From assembly GCA_947488625.1 (NCBI GenBank), contig CANKZR010000001.1, positions 1,860,001-1,924,000 on the forward strand: a stretch of 64,000 bases of DNA, in the 5' to 3' direction. The translations under genes and the position numbers were made by a program. Position 1 is the stretch's first letter; each line of letters starts with the position of its first letter. Under the pieces are notes generated by a model. The model was not told where the DNA came from. It was given only the letters and a program-made list of their open reading frames with translations, and made no database searches. Source of the DNA: an uncultured Sphingomonadaceae bacterium (GTDB lineage Bacteria; Pseudomonadota; Alphaproteobacteria; Sphingomonadales; Sphingomonadaceae). Positions 39,140 through 48,270 of this stretch are shown here, piece after piece.

Positions 39140-39166
39140 GTCCGCAATGGGGTCGTTAGCCGACAG
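39140..39166. repeat. Exact 27-bp copy of the islet repeat end
   Basis: Identical over 27 bases to 38746-38772, beginning GTCCGCAATGGGGTCG. The following bases (TCCGTAATTGGCG) recall the internal TCCGCTAATGG of the long copy, so this may be a decayed or partial unit. It lies in the spacer between the 71-aa gene and the mitofilin-like gene. Confidence 0.65.
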
Positions 39167-39243
39167 TCCGTAATTGGCGACAATTGCATATAAGCGGCCG
39201 CCCCCAGGTTGTTGCAGTGGACCGCGACTGAATTGCCGAAAAC

Positions 39244-40218
39244 CTAATTCACACCCTGCGCACCGGGCAGTGCCGGGCTCAATTGCTGGACCTGTTCCCC
39301 TTCTGCATCACGGATGCCGCGCGGGTCCAGCACGGCGGCGGTTTCCAGCGTCTCCAGGGCGCGCTGTGCGGCGGCGAACCTTTCCGCATCTGCAATCCAG
39401 CTTTCGGCCTCCACCGCGTTTGGCATGCCGCGCACTTCCTGCACGGCTGGTGCTATACGCCCGCTTTCCAGGAACAGGCGTGCGCGTTCCAACCGCCTTT
39501 CCGCCACGGGAGAGGGCGTATCATCACGCCGCACGACGAACAGCGAAGACAGTTCGCGGCCCAGCATGGTGAACACGCCTTCGTTGGCGGGGGCATCGTT
39601 CAGCACGGGTGCCAGCCCCTCCAGCCGGGCCACCAGCCTGTCCAGCGTCACGGGGTCCTGCGCGGCGTCGATCACCGTCTGCACGGCATTGGGCCGCGCT
39701 TCGCCGAAACGCAGGCGCAACTGGTCGGCCAGGTAGCCAAGCGGCGCGCCACGTTCGATGGCGCGGCGACTGGCGAAGGCGATCAGCAACCCTTCGGCGC
39801 GCGCGGCGTTACCGGCCGCGGCCTGCGATTGCATATCGAGGCGGGTAAGGCGCTGTTCCATCGCGGCGACGCGGCTGTCCAGCCCGCCTTGCTGCTCCAC
39901 CACCTGCTCCACCCGCTCCACAGCCTGTGCGGCGGCTGCGGCACCGGGGCTGGACGATGCGCTGGGCGTGGGTTGCGGAGCGGAAAGGTCCTCTGCCGCC
40001 AGCGTTACCGGGTCCTGTCCTTGCGCCTGAGACAGCTCTGCCCCTTCCTCGCTGCGAACCTGGAAGACGTTGCCGAGGGCAAATTCGCCGCCGCGGGAAA
40101 AATACCAGGCGATGGAAATCCCCAGCAGGAAGGCAATGCCAAGTGCAATCAGGGCGGTGCGCATAGACATGCTGCGCATCGTTCGCCCGGCGCGTGTGAA
40201 ATCGTGACTCTGGTCCAT
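39244..40218 (-). CDS. Mitofilin-like inner membrane protein
   Basis: A 324-aa protein with one N-terminal transmembrane helix (ALIALGIAFLLGISIAWYF) and a long, largely helical periplasmic part with coiled-coil character (VERVEQVVEQQGGLDSRVAA). It resembles the alphaproteobacterial mitofilin/COG4223 proteins, relatives of Mic60, which are typically encoded next to hemD/hemC as here. A role in membrane architecture and outer membrane contact is inferred from that family. The ATG at 40218 is taken as start; Met14 or Met17 are alternatives. Confidence 0.8.
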   Translation of the reverse strand: MDQSHDFTRAGRTMRSMSMRTALIALGIAFLLGISIAWYFSRGGEFALGNVFQVRSEEGAELSQAQGQDPVTLAAEDLSAPQPTPSASSSPGAAAAAQAVERVEQVVEQQGGLDSRVAAMEQRLTRLDMQSQAAAGNAARAEGLLIAFASRRAIERGAPLGYLADQLRLRFGEARPNAVQTVIDAAQDPVTLDRLVARLEGLAPVLNDAPANEGVFTMLGRELSSLFVVRRDDTPSPVAERRLERARLFLESGRIAPAVQEVRGMPNAVEAESWIADAERFAAAQRALETLETAAVLDPRGIRDAEGEQVQQLSPALPGAQGVN

Positions 40219-40278
40219 GTTATCCTTCGCGCGATCCGTCGCAAACTTCGCGCGGTCTGCCCTATCGGATCGCGTACC

Positions 40279-40947
40279 TTAATGGCACATGTCGCGCGCC
40301 AAGGCCAACAGGTCCGCGTCATTGGGCTGTGGAGCGCTTTCAACGCTTGCCCAGCCCGGCCCTGCCGCTGCTGCCACGCGCTGACCGATACAGGCGAGGT
40401 GGATGGCTGCGCGATTGAGACCGATACGGTCGATCTCAGCACCGAAATGGCGGGCCGCCGCCGCGCTGTGAAGCAATACGCACGGGGTGCCGGTGCGCAG
40501 GCCAATCTGCGAGCTGCCGCTGATCGGCAAGGCGCGCACTTCATACACATCGCGCGCGGTGATGGTGTGGTGGCCGGGGTCCAGCGCCACCTTTTCCACT
40601 CCGCCAAGGCGCAGATAGCGGATTGGTGCATCCTGCGCATCGATCACGCCTTGCAATCCGCCTTCGCCCACGCAATCGACCGTGAAGCCGGCCTCTCTTG
40701 CAGCCTCGGCAGTAGCCTGTCCTACGGCATGGACCGGCAGGCCCGTAAGTTTCTCCAGCCCCTTGCCGCCGCGGCGGATAGCGTTCGCGCTGCCCAGTAG
40801 CAGGGCATCGAAGTCCGTCGCTTCGGGCGCGTCCCAGGCCAACGGCATGACTTCGAACAGTGGCAGGCCGACGGCGGCCAGCCCCATTTCACGAGCGCTT
40901 TGCAGCGTGGTCTGCAAGCCCGGTTCGGGCCGGATGACAAAGATCAT
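40279..40947 (-). CDS. hemD: Uroporphyrinogen-III synthase
   Basis: Cyclises hydroxymethylbilane to uroporphyrinogen III in tetrapyrrole synthesis. The protein is 222 aa, slightly short of the usual 240-260. HemD sequences diverge widely, but the N-terminal IRPEPGLQTTLQSAREMG, PLFEVMPLAWD, LLLGSANAIRRGG and LPVHAVGQATAEAAREAGF segments fit, and the location 13 bp downstream of hemC settles the call. It is followed by the mitofilin-like gene. Confidence 0.9.
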   Translation of the reverse strand: MIFVIRPEPGLQTTLQSAREMGLAAVGLPLFEVMPLAWDAPEATDFDALLLGSANAIRRGGKGLEKLTGLPVHAVGQATAEAAREAGFTVDCVGEGGLQGVIDAQDAPIRYLRLGGVEKVALDPGHHTITARDVYEVRALPISGSSQIGLRTGTPCVLLHSAAAARHFGAEIDRIGLNRAAIHLACIGQRVAAAAGPGWASVESAPQPNDADLLALARDMCH

Positions 40948-40960
40948 GGGATGAATGCTT

Positions 40961-41887
40961 TCATGAACCGGCGAACACGGCCGAAATGCCAGAGCTTGCC
41001 CTTTTCAGAAGGTCGGCTGCCAGCCGCGCAGGTGCCTCCTTATCCTCCGCCGCAAACTGCGCTTCGCCTTCGACCCGTTCCTGCCCGGCAGGGCTGAACA
41101 GGGCCGCACGCATGGAAAGCTGTCCATCCGCAAAGTCGCAGCGCACCGCAATGGGGGAATGGCAATTGCCACCCAGGGCCAGCAGCAGCGCACGTTCGGC
41201 CATCACCTCTGCGTGGCTGGGCGCATGGTCCAGCACCGAAAGCAGTTTTCGGGTGCGCGCATCATGGGTGCGGCATTCCACCGCGATCGCGCCTTGGGCA
41301 GGGGCAGGCAGCCATTCCTTTGCATCCAGAGGAGTGCCGACGTTCTTTTGCCCCAGCCGCATGAGGCCCGCAGCGGCGAGGAAAGTGGCGTCGGCCTCCC
41401 CCGCTTCCAGCTTGGCGAGGCGCGTGGCCACGTTGCCGCGAAAGGTCACGACCTTGCAATCAGGCCTCTGGTAGAGCGCCTGCGCCGCACGGCGCGGGGC
41501 ACTGGTGCCGATCACCGCACCCTTCGGCAGGTCCGCCATGCTGGCAGCGCCGATCAGCCGGTCGCGCTTGTCCGCGCGCGGCAGGATGGCGATGAGAGTA
41601 AACTCGTCCGGGCGGATCGTCTCCACGTCCTTCAGCGAGTGGACGGATGCGTCGATCTGCCCCTCGCCCAGCCAGACATCCAGTTCTTTGGTCCAGAGCG
41701 CCTTGCCGCCGATTTCGGCCAGCGGGCGATCCTGTATCTTGTCGCCGCTGGCCTCCACCGGCACCAGCGCGACCGCATTGCTGTCCCACCCGTGGGCCGC
41801 GCATAGCCGCGCGCGTGCTTCCTCCGCCTGTGCCAATGCCAGCGGCGAGCGCCGCGTTCCGAGCTTCAAGATAGGTTGCTGGGTCAT
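40961..41887 (-). CDS. hemC: Hydroxymethylbilane synthase (porphobilinogen deaminase)
   Basis: Polymerises four porphobilinogens into hydroxymethylbilane. The 308-aa protein has the opening KLGTRRSPLALAQAEEARA, the catalytic SLKDVET loop with its Asp (VHSLKDVETIRPDEFTL), and the cysteine that carries the dipyrromethane cofactor in ALGGNCHSPIAVRC. The ATG at 41887 begins the family N-terminus; the frame is open 94 codons upstream without similarity. It diverges from tsaD with 44 bp between starts. Confidence 0.96.
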   Translation of the reverse strand: MTQQPILKLGTRRSPLALAQAEEARARLCAAHGWDSNAVALVPVEASGDKIQDRPLAEIGGKALWTKELDVWLGEGQIDASVHSLKDVETIRPDEFTLIAILPRADKRDRLIGAASMADLPKGAVIGTSAPRRAAQALYQRPDCKVVTFRGNVATRLAKLEAGEADATFLAAAGLMRLGQKNVGTPLDAKEWLPAPAQGAIAVECRTHDARTRKLLSVLDHAPSHAEVMAERALLLALGGNCHSPIAVRCDFADGQLSMRAALFSPAGQERVEGEAQFAAEDKEAPARLAADLLKRASSGISAVFAGS

Positions 41888-41931
41888 GCCTCTGCTTGCC
41901 CTAGCGGCGGGAAAGTCTAAGGGGAAGCGGG

Positions 41932-42969
41932 ATGACACTGGTTCTCGGGATCGAAAGCAGCTGCGACGAAACCGCAGCCGCGCTGGTGACGGACGGGCGG
42001 GACATTCTCGCGCAGTCCATCGCCAGTCAGGAGGCGGAGCATTCGCCCTACGGCGGCGTTGTTCCGGAAATTGCCGCACGCGCCCATGCAGAGCGGCTAG
42101 CCCCGTTGATCGAACAGGTTCTGGCCAGGGCTGGCAAGACGCTGGACGATTGCGATGCCATTGCCGCAACCGCCGGCCCCGGTCTGATCGGCGGGGTAAT
42201 GGTGGGCCTTGTCACGGCGAAGGCACTGGCCATGGCCAGCGACAAACCGCTGCTGGCGATCAATCACCTCGAAGGCCATGCACTGTCGCCGCGCCTTGCC
42301 GATGCCGCGCTGAACTTTCCCTATGCCCTGCTGCTGGTGAGCGGCGGCCATTGCCAGATACTGCGCGTGGAAGGCGTGGGCCGATACCAGCGCCTCGCTA
42401 CTACCATTGACGATGCACTGGGCGAGGCGTTCGACAAGACTGCAAAGATCCTGGGCCTTGGCTATCCCGGAGGGCCAGCGGTTGAGAAGCTGGCGTTGCA
42501 CGGCGATCCATCCGCGGTGCCGCTTCCCCGCCCGCTATTGAAGAGCAAGGAACCGCATTTCAGTTTCGCCGGACTGAAAAGCGCGGTGCTGCGTGCGCAT
42601 GATGCAGGGGCCCACGACGATGCCGATATTGCCGCCAGCTTCCAGCAGGCCGCTCTCGATTGCATCCTCGATCGCACCCGGCACGCGTTATCGGCGATGG
42701 AGCCTGTATCGGCGCTGGTGGTGGCTGGCGGCGTCGCGGCGAACCAGACTATTCGCCGCGGACTGGAGACACTGGCCAGCGAATTCGATCTGCCGTTCAC
42801 TGCCCCGCCATTGGCGCTGTGCACAGACAATGCCGCGATGATCGCGTGGGCAGGCGTGGAACGCATGGCGGCCGGGTTCGCGCCCGATCCGCTTGATCTG
42901 AAAGCGCGCCCCCGATGGCCACTGGACCCGGATGCGCAGCCCGCAAGAGGTGCAGGAGTGAAAGCATGA
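41932..42969 (+). CDS. tsaD: tRNA N6-adenosine threonylcarbamoyltransferase
   Basis: Catalytic subunit for t6A37 formation in ANN-decoding tRNAs, acting with TsaB, TsaC and TsaE. The 345-aa product opens [17 protein letters not shown]. It carries the metal-binding histidines in [11 protein letters not shown] (His112, His116), and the ASKHA-fold blocks [12 protein letters not shown] and [22 protein letters not shown] precedes the ATG. The stop overlaps the gpsA start by four bases (ATGA). Confidence 0.97.
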   Translation: MTLVLGIESSCDETAAALVTDGRDILAQSIASQEAEHSPYGGVVPEIAARAHAERLAPLIEQVLARAGKTLDDCDAIAATAGPGLIGGVMVGLVTAKALAMASDKPLLAINHLEGHALSPRLADAALNFPYALLLVSGGHCQILRVEGVGRYQRLATTIDDALGEAFDKTAKILGLGYPGGPAVEKLALHGDPSAVPLPRPLLKSKEPHFSFAGLKSAVLRAHDAGAHDDADIAASFQQAALDCILDRTRHALSAMEPVSALVVAGGVAANQTIRRGLETLASEFDLPFTAPPLALCTDNAAMIAWAGVERMAAGFAPDPLDLKARPRWPLDPDAQPARGAGVKA

Positions 42970-43985
42970 GTGAAATTGGCGTGGTTGGCGCAGGCGCCTG
43001 GGGAACGGCTCTTGCACAGATGCTGGCATCCGACGGGCGCGAGGTTCTGTTGTGGGCGCTGGATGACGGGCTTGCCGAGGCGATAAACGAAACTCGGTGC
43101 AACGGGCTATACCTGCCCTCTGCCGACCTTGCACCTTCGATCCGCGCGACGAACGCGTTGTCCGACATGGAGTGCTGCGACGTCCTGCTGATGGTCACGC
43201 CGGCACAGCATCTGGGTACGGTACTGGGCAATATGGCCCGCTTCCCGCGTGACCTTGTGCTTTGTTCCAAGGGTATCGAGCAAAGCACCGGACGCATGAT
43301 GAACGACGTGGCGCAAGAGGCCGCGCCCGACGCCGAGATCGCCGTGCTGTCCGGCCCCACCTTCGCGCATGAAGTGGCCGATGGTCTGCCTGCTGCCGTC
43401 ACCCTGGCCTGCGGCGGAGGAGACACGCAATGGGACCGGTTGGCGCCTGCCATCGCTCGTCCCAACTTCCGGCCCTATTATTCGGATGATGTGACCGGTG
43501 CCGAGATCGGTGGCGCGGTGAAGAACGTACTCGCCATTGCCTGCGGCGTGGTTGACGGCCTTGGCCTCGGTCAAAACGCGCGCAACGCGCTGATCACGCG
43601 CGGCTTTGCAGAGATGCTGCGCTTCGGTGTGGCACTGGGCGGCAAGGCGGAAACGCTCAATGGTCTTTGCGGTCTGGGCGACCTCGTGCTCACCTGTTCC
43701 TCCACGTCCAGTCGCAATTTCTCGCTGGGCAAGGCGCTGGGCGAAGGGATGAGCGCGGCCGAAGCGCTGTCCGACAAGCGCACCGTTGCCGAAGGCGCAC
43801 ATACAGCGCCGGTGCTGCGCGAACTGGCAGCAAGGCACGGCGTATCCATGCCCATCACCGACGCCGTGAACGCCCTGCTGAATGGCGAAGCCGCCCGGGA
43901 CGTGGTGCAGGGTCTCCTCGCCCGCCCGCTGAAGGCCGAAGGACATCGGACGCAGGGTATCGGCGCAAAGGGTTCGGGCGCTTGA
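42966..43985 (+). CDS. gpsA: Glycerol-3-phosphate dehydrogenase [NAD(P)+]
   Basis: Reduces dihydroxyacetone phosphate to sn-glycerol 3-phosphate for phospholipid synthesis. The 339-aa product opens [18 protein letters not shown] (Rossmann GxGxxG). It has the catalytic Lys in [19 protein letters not shown] and the substrate loop [20 protein letters not shown]. It is translationally coupled to tsaD and, by a TTGA overlap, to the flippase gene after it. Confidence 0.96.
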   Translation: MSEIGVVGAGAWGTALAQMLASDGREVLLWALDDGLAEAINETRCNGLYLPSADLAPSIRATNALSDMECCDVLLMVTPAQHLGTVLGNMARFPRDLVLCSKGIEQSTGRMMNDVAQEAAPDAEIAVLSGPTFAHEVADGLPAAVTLACGGGDTQWDRLAPAIARPNFRPYYSDDVTGAEIGGAVKNVLAIACGVVDGLGLGQNARNALITRGFAEMLRFGVALGGKAETLNGLCGLGDLVLTCSSTSSRNFSLGKALGEGMSAAEALSDKRTVAEGAHTAPVLRELAARHGVSMPITDAVNALLNGEAARDVVQGLLARPLKAEGHRTQGIGAKGSGA

Positions 43986-45550
43986 GCACATCCGAAGAAA
44001 AGGTGCGGCAGGCAGAGGAGCCGGGCGGCGATATTGCCGCGCTGGCTAAGGGGGGGCGGACGAATGTCTTCGGTTTCGTTCTGCGCCTGTTGGCCCGCCT
44101 GCCTTTCCTCTTCATCGCCGGACAGCTTTACGGGGCACAGGCGCTGGGCGTTTACGCCTATGCGCTGCTGGTTGTGGAACTCACCGCGCTTGTCTGCTCC
44201 ATCGGCGAGAAGCGCGGGCTGGCGCAGCGTCTGCGCGAAGGTGAAGAAAACGCCGTCAACCTGATAGCGGATTCGATGCTGGTGGCGCTGGTGTTCTCCT
44301 GCCTTGCCGCTGCAGTCTTTTTCGTGTTCCCAGCGCCGCTGTTTCCCAATGGCATGAGCAGCGATCTCGACCGCTGGATCGTGCTGGCCATTCCCGGTTA
44401 TGCGCTGACCGAGATCGTGCTGGCAGCCCAGGCCTACAAGTACGATATCGGCACGACCGTGCGCGCTCGCGCCGTGGTGGAACCGTGGACCATCTCCATC
44501 CTTGCAGGTGCCTTCTGGTTCGTGCCGGCCATTGGCGATGCCGGGCTGACCATGGCCTATCTCGCCTCCATCTTCGCAGGATTGCTGACCGCGCTTGTCC
44601 CCTTCTTCAGGACTTATGGAATGCCAAGGGGTTGGGTGCCGCACCCCTCCCGCATCGGCCCCATGGTGGTGCGCGCGTTGCCGCTGGCGGTGACCGATGC
44701 GATCGAATGGGGCACGCGGAGGGTAGATCTGCTGATCCTGGGCTGGTTTGCCGGTCCGGTGGCGCTGGGCATCTACTGGATGGCGCAGCAGGTCGCCAGC
44801 TTGCCGCAAAAGCTGAAAACCAGCTTCGAGCCCATTCTCGGCCCCGTGATTACCGCCAAACTGAAGGAAAAGGACTACGCCGCCATTGCCCGACAGGTGT
44901 GTCAGGTGGGGTTCTGGATCGTGGCCGCGCAGGCAGGCATTGCGCTGGCCCTTGGCATTCCGGGTGAAGCGCTGATGGGTCTGATGGGCGACGCAGGCGA
45001 GTTCGTACCCGGAACGGCAGCACTTGCCTTCCTGCTGGCGGCAGAGGTGGTGGCGGCAACCGCAGTCGTTTCCGAAGCGGCCCTGATTTATGTCGCGCGG
45101 GTGCGCAACCTGTGGGTGTCTATCGGTACGATCGTGTTGCAGGCCTTGCTGACCATTGCGGCAATGCTGGTGATCGACACTCTGGATTTTGCCGATCCGG
45201 GCCGCGCCGACATCTGGCGAGCGGCAGCCGCGGCAGGCGCCCTCATGCTGGCGCTGGGCATAGCCTCGCTGGTGAAGGCCATCATGCTGGGCAGAATCCT
45301 GGGGCATTCGATCAATAACTGGCGCTGGGCACTGGTATGGGCAGCCGCCGCCGCCGTGGTGGTGGGCCAGATCGTTATTCTCCTACCCGAATGGGCGGAG
45401 CTGGCCCTGGGCATTCCGGCAATCATTGGTGTTTATGGCTACATCATCTGGACCCGCGGTTTCGGACCGGAAGACCGGGTACTGTTCAGCCGCAAATCCA
45501 AGGCGGTGGATGATGGCAAATACCCTGTGCAGGACAAGCCGCCGATCTAG
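43982..45550 (+). CDS. MOP-superfamily oligosaccharide flippase
   Basis: A 522-aa polytopic membrane protein with about 14 hydrophobic segments, of the Wzx/polysaccharide-biosynthesis kind. The N-terminal TNVFGFVLRLLARLPFLFIA and the region LAVTDAIEWGTRRVDLLILG are typical of the family. It probably moves lipid-linked glycans across the inner membrane, although no glycosyltransferase genes are nearby. The TTG at 43982 overlaps the gpsA TGA by two bases (TTGA), with AAAGGG nine bases upstream. No terminator is obvious after it. Confidence 0.82.
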   Translation: MSTSEEKVRQAEEPGGDIAALAKGGRTNVFGFVLRLLARLPFLFIAGQLYGAQALGVYAYALLVVELTALVCSIGEKRGLAQRLREGEENAVNLIADSMLVALVFSCLAAAVFFVFPAPLFPNGMSSDLDRWIVLAIPGYALTEIVLAAQAYKYDIGTTVRARAVVEPWTISILAGAFWFVPAIGDAGLTMAYLASIFAGLLTALVPFFRTYGMPRGWVPHPSRIGPMVVRALPLAVTDAIEWGTRRVDLLILGWFAGPVALGIYWMAQQVASLPQKLKTSFEPILGPVITAKLKEKDYAAIARQVCQVGFWIVAAQAGIALALGIPGEALMGLMGDAGEFVPGTAALAFLLAAEVVAATAVVSEAALIYVARVRNLWVSIGTIVLQALLTIAAMLVIDTLDFADPGRADIWRAAAAAGALMLALGIASLVKAIMLGRILGHSINNWRWALVWAAAAAVVVGQIVILLPEWAELALGIPAIIGVYGYIIWTRGFGPEDRVLFSRKSKAVDDGKYPVQDKPPI

Positions 45551-45699
45551 GCAGAACGATCAACCCTGTGAAATTTGACGAGAGGCATGGAATAAGGCAC
45601 GTCTGCCTCATTCTTGCCACAATTCATCTGACATTAATGTTGTAACATCTCATATTGGTGCGCCGAGAGGATATTTCGGTGCCATCGGGGAGAGACGTC

Positions 45700-47336
45700 A
45701 TGAACAGCAGAACTCGCATTACCCGCCTGACCGGAGTCTGCACTGCCACTGCCATGCTACTGACACTGGCCGCCTGCTCGCAGAACGAAGAACGCACGCA
45801 GGCCGAAAGCGTAACCACCGTCGATATTGCGGAGCCGTCGCTCGGAGCCCCCATGGCGCACGAAGTGATAGCGGACATGGAATATGCCCGCGCTTCGTCC
45901 CCTACGATGCTGCCGCAGTACGAGAGCCGAGAGCGGTATGATGGGGAAGAGGTGTCTCCGGTTCGCCATGTGGCCGAAGCACCCGTTTCCACCTTTTCAG
46001 TCGATGTCGATACCGGTTCTTATGCCAACGTTCGCCGCTTCCTTTCGCAAGGCCAACTGCCACCGCAGGCCGCCGTGCGAACCGAGGAACTCATCAATTA
46101 CTTCCGGTACGATTACCCCGCGCCGACAACCCGCGCCCAGCCCTTTTCGGTTACCACCGACATGGCGGTTACGCCGTGGAATTCCGATACCCGGATCTTG
46201 CGGATCGGACTTCGCGGCTATGATCTGCCACGCGAAAACCGACCTGCAGCCAACCTTGTCTTCCTGCTGGACGTGCTGGCAGCATGAACGATCCGGACAA
46301 GCTTCCCATGGTCAAGACGGCCATGCGCCAGTTGGCGGGCGAGCTAGAGCGGCAGGACCGCGTCTCTATCGTCGTCTATGCGGGGGCAACAGGCGTGGTG
46401 CTGGAGCCTACAAACGACGAACGCGCCATTCGCGCTGCGCTGAACCAGCTTGAAGCGGGCGGCTCCACGGCGGGCGCTGCCGGACTACGGCTCGCCTACG
46501 ACATGGCGCGCAATAGCTACATCGAAGGCGGCGTGAACCGGGTCATCCTGGCGACCGATGGCGACTTCAATGTCGGCATCTCAGATCAGGATACGCTGGT
46601 CGATATGATCGAGCGGGCGCGCGACAGCGGCATCACGCTGACCACGCTGGGCTTCGGTTCGGGCAACTACAACGAGGCAATGATGGAACAGATCGCCAAT
46701 CACGGTAACGGCAACTACGCCTATATCGACAGCGCGATGGAGGCGCGCAAGGTGTTGTCGGACGAGATGACCTCCACCCTTTTCACCATCGCTCACGATG
46801 TGAAGATACAGGTAGAATTCAATCCCGCACACGTCTCGCAATATCGCCTCATCGGATACGAGAACCGGGCACTTCGCGAAGAGGATTTCGACAACGATAC
46901 CGTTGATGCAGGCGATATCGGTGCAGGCCATCAGGTCACCGCACTGTATGAAATCGTGCCTGTCGGTGAAGACGGCTGGGTCCGCCCGCGCCGTTACGAT
47001 GGAAATCGCGAAGGTGCCCGCTCTGTGATGCGCGAAGGCGGCTCTGGAAACGAGGTGGCTTTCGTGCAGTTGCGATACAAATTGCCGGGTCAGGATCGCT
47101 CTCGCCTGATCCAGCAGCCTGTTAGCTCCCGCATGCTGGCAAATGCCCGCCCCGCGCGCGGAGACATGGCCTTCGTTGCAGCGGTAGCCGCATACGGCCA
47201 GTCCTTGCGCGGTGACACCTTGCTGAACGGCTTCGCCTTCGATGACGCGGTGACGCTGGCCGGACGACAGGACGGTTACTGGCGCGAGGAATTTCTGCAG
47301 CTGGCCGGACTTGCAGAAACACTCGACGCGCGTTGA
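45700..47336 (+). pseudogene. von Willebrand factor A (YfbK-like) lipoprotein, single-base frameshift
   Basis: Two adjacent frames together make one YfbK-type protein. Frame 1 (45700-46287) encodes a lipoprotein signal (LLTLAAC) and the von Willebrand N-terminal domain (APVSTFSVDVDTGSYANVRR). Frame 2 (46284-47336) encodes the VWA domain (RVILATDGDFNVGISDQD) and the C-terminal DUF3520-like part. Frame 1 ends NLVFLLDVLAA, then stop. Adding one T after base 46275 reads GTG TCT GGC AGC ATG, i.e. DVSGSMNDPD, the intact MIDAS motif. So one base is missing within the metal-binding motif. This is either a sequencing/assembly error or an inactivated gene. GGGGAG precedes the ATG by seven bases. Confidence 0.85.
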
Positions 47337-47358
47337 ACGGACACGCTAAGGCACTGCG

Positions 47359-48096
47359 ATGAATTTTCTTCGCAAACCGCAATTCGCGCTGATCGCCGGG
47401 GTGCTGGCCTGTATCGCGCTGGCCTATACGGTCGGCGGGGCCAGCGGCCCCGACATCGCGCAACGCCTTTCCGCTTCCGCATCCGCTGCAATCGAGCAGG
47501 TAGACGGTGACGGGGTGGAAGCGCACTTTCAGTCGCCCAACGGCTGGCCCAGCCGCCATCCGGTGCTGACCGGCGCGGAAACGCTGGACGAGACGACCCG
47601 CGCCCGCATCGCGCGCGCCGTGGCCGGCCTGCCGGGTGTCGGCGGCATCCGCTGGTCGGATGGGGACATGATGGTGGAGCAGCATTTCAGCCCGTTGCAC
47701 TGTCAGGAGGATGTGCAGGCTCTACTGCGCGCGCGCACCATCCGGTTCGAGGAAAGCTCCGCCCGTATAGATGTGAACAGCCGGTCGTTGATCGACGAGG
47801 TCGCCACGTCGCTGCGTCCATGCCTTGGCGCGGTGATCCAGATTACCGGGCACACCGATCGCTCCGGTCCGGAGGACATCAACATCGCGCTGTCTTCCGA
47901 ACGGGCCGAAGCCGTGCGCCAGGCGCTGATACGGCGCGGCATTCCGGGCAATGTCCTGCTGGTCGAGGGCGAAGGATCCTCCCACCCGGTGGAGGGTCTG
48001 GAACCGACAGACCCTGCCAATCGTCGTATTGAATTCTCGGTCATATCGACCCAGCCCCTGGTGCCGACCCCGGTCGACACGCCAGGGCCACGCTAA
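47359..48096 (+). CDS. OmpA-domain envelope protein
   Basis: A 245-aa protein with an N-terminal hydrophobic segment (FALIAGVLACIALAYTVGG), a BON-like middle with VAGLPGVGGIRWSDGDMMV, and a C-terminal OmpA-type peptidoglycan-binding domain (ITGHTDRSGPEDINIALSSE, NVLLVEGEGSSHPVEG and the DPANRRIEF end motif). Two cysteines (HCQEDVQ and RPCLGAV) are OmpA-proximal. It lies 22 bp after the frameshifted VWA gene. A role in anchoring the outer membrane or inner membrane to peptidoglycan is inferred. Confidence 0.85.
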   Translation: MNFLRKPQFALIAGVLACIALAYTVGGASGPDIAQRLSASASAAIEQVDGDGVEAHFQSPNGWPSRHPVLTGAETLDETTRARIARAVAGLPGVGGIRWSDGDMMVEQHFSPLHCQEDVQALLRARTIRFEESSARIDVNSRSLIDEVATSLRPCLGAVIQITGHTDRSGPEDINIALSSERAEAVRQALIRRGIPGNVLLVEGEGSSHPVEGLEPTDPANRRIEFSVISTQPLVPTPVDTPGPR

Positions 48097-48159
48097 TCAG
48101 TCGACAAGGGCTTAAGGGCGAGTTGCCCGAATCGCCTCACTCGTTGCAAAGGGACCGGC

Positions 48160-48252
48160 ATGCCGATCTGGATGGAAGTATTGGTGCTGATGCTGTTCGC
48201 CTATGCTGTCGGACTTGGCCTTGGCTGGGCCGTCTGGGGCCGGGACGCATGA
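48160..48252 (+). CDS. 30-residue single-helix membrane peptide
   Basis: A short ORF with AAAGGGACCGGC before the ATG at 48160. The product is MPIWMEVLVLMLFAYAVGL followed by GLGWAVWGRDA, one transmembrane helix with a tryptophan-rich end. It sits in an operon-like order between the OmpA-domain gene and the H3TH-domain membrane protein gene, 18 bp before the latter. Function unknown. The Shine-Dalgarno, the membrane-like composition and the tight spacing support a real gene. Confidence 0.6.
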   Translation: MPIWMEVLVLMLFAYAVGLGLGWAVWGRDA

Positions 48253-48270
48253 TTTTTCGGAGAATTGGAC

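Noticed and set aside
43571-45307. A 578-residue minus-strand open frame opposite gpsA and the flippase gene.
   Set aside because: It covers two supported genes antisense and shows a Gln/Gly/His-rich shadow composition.
46270-46290. Programmed ribosomal frameshifting in the von Willebrand gene.
   Set aside because: There is no slippery heptamer and the needed shift would give DVAGSM rather than the invariant DVSGSM. A one-base deletion or read error explains it better.
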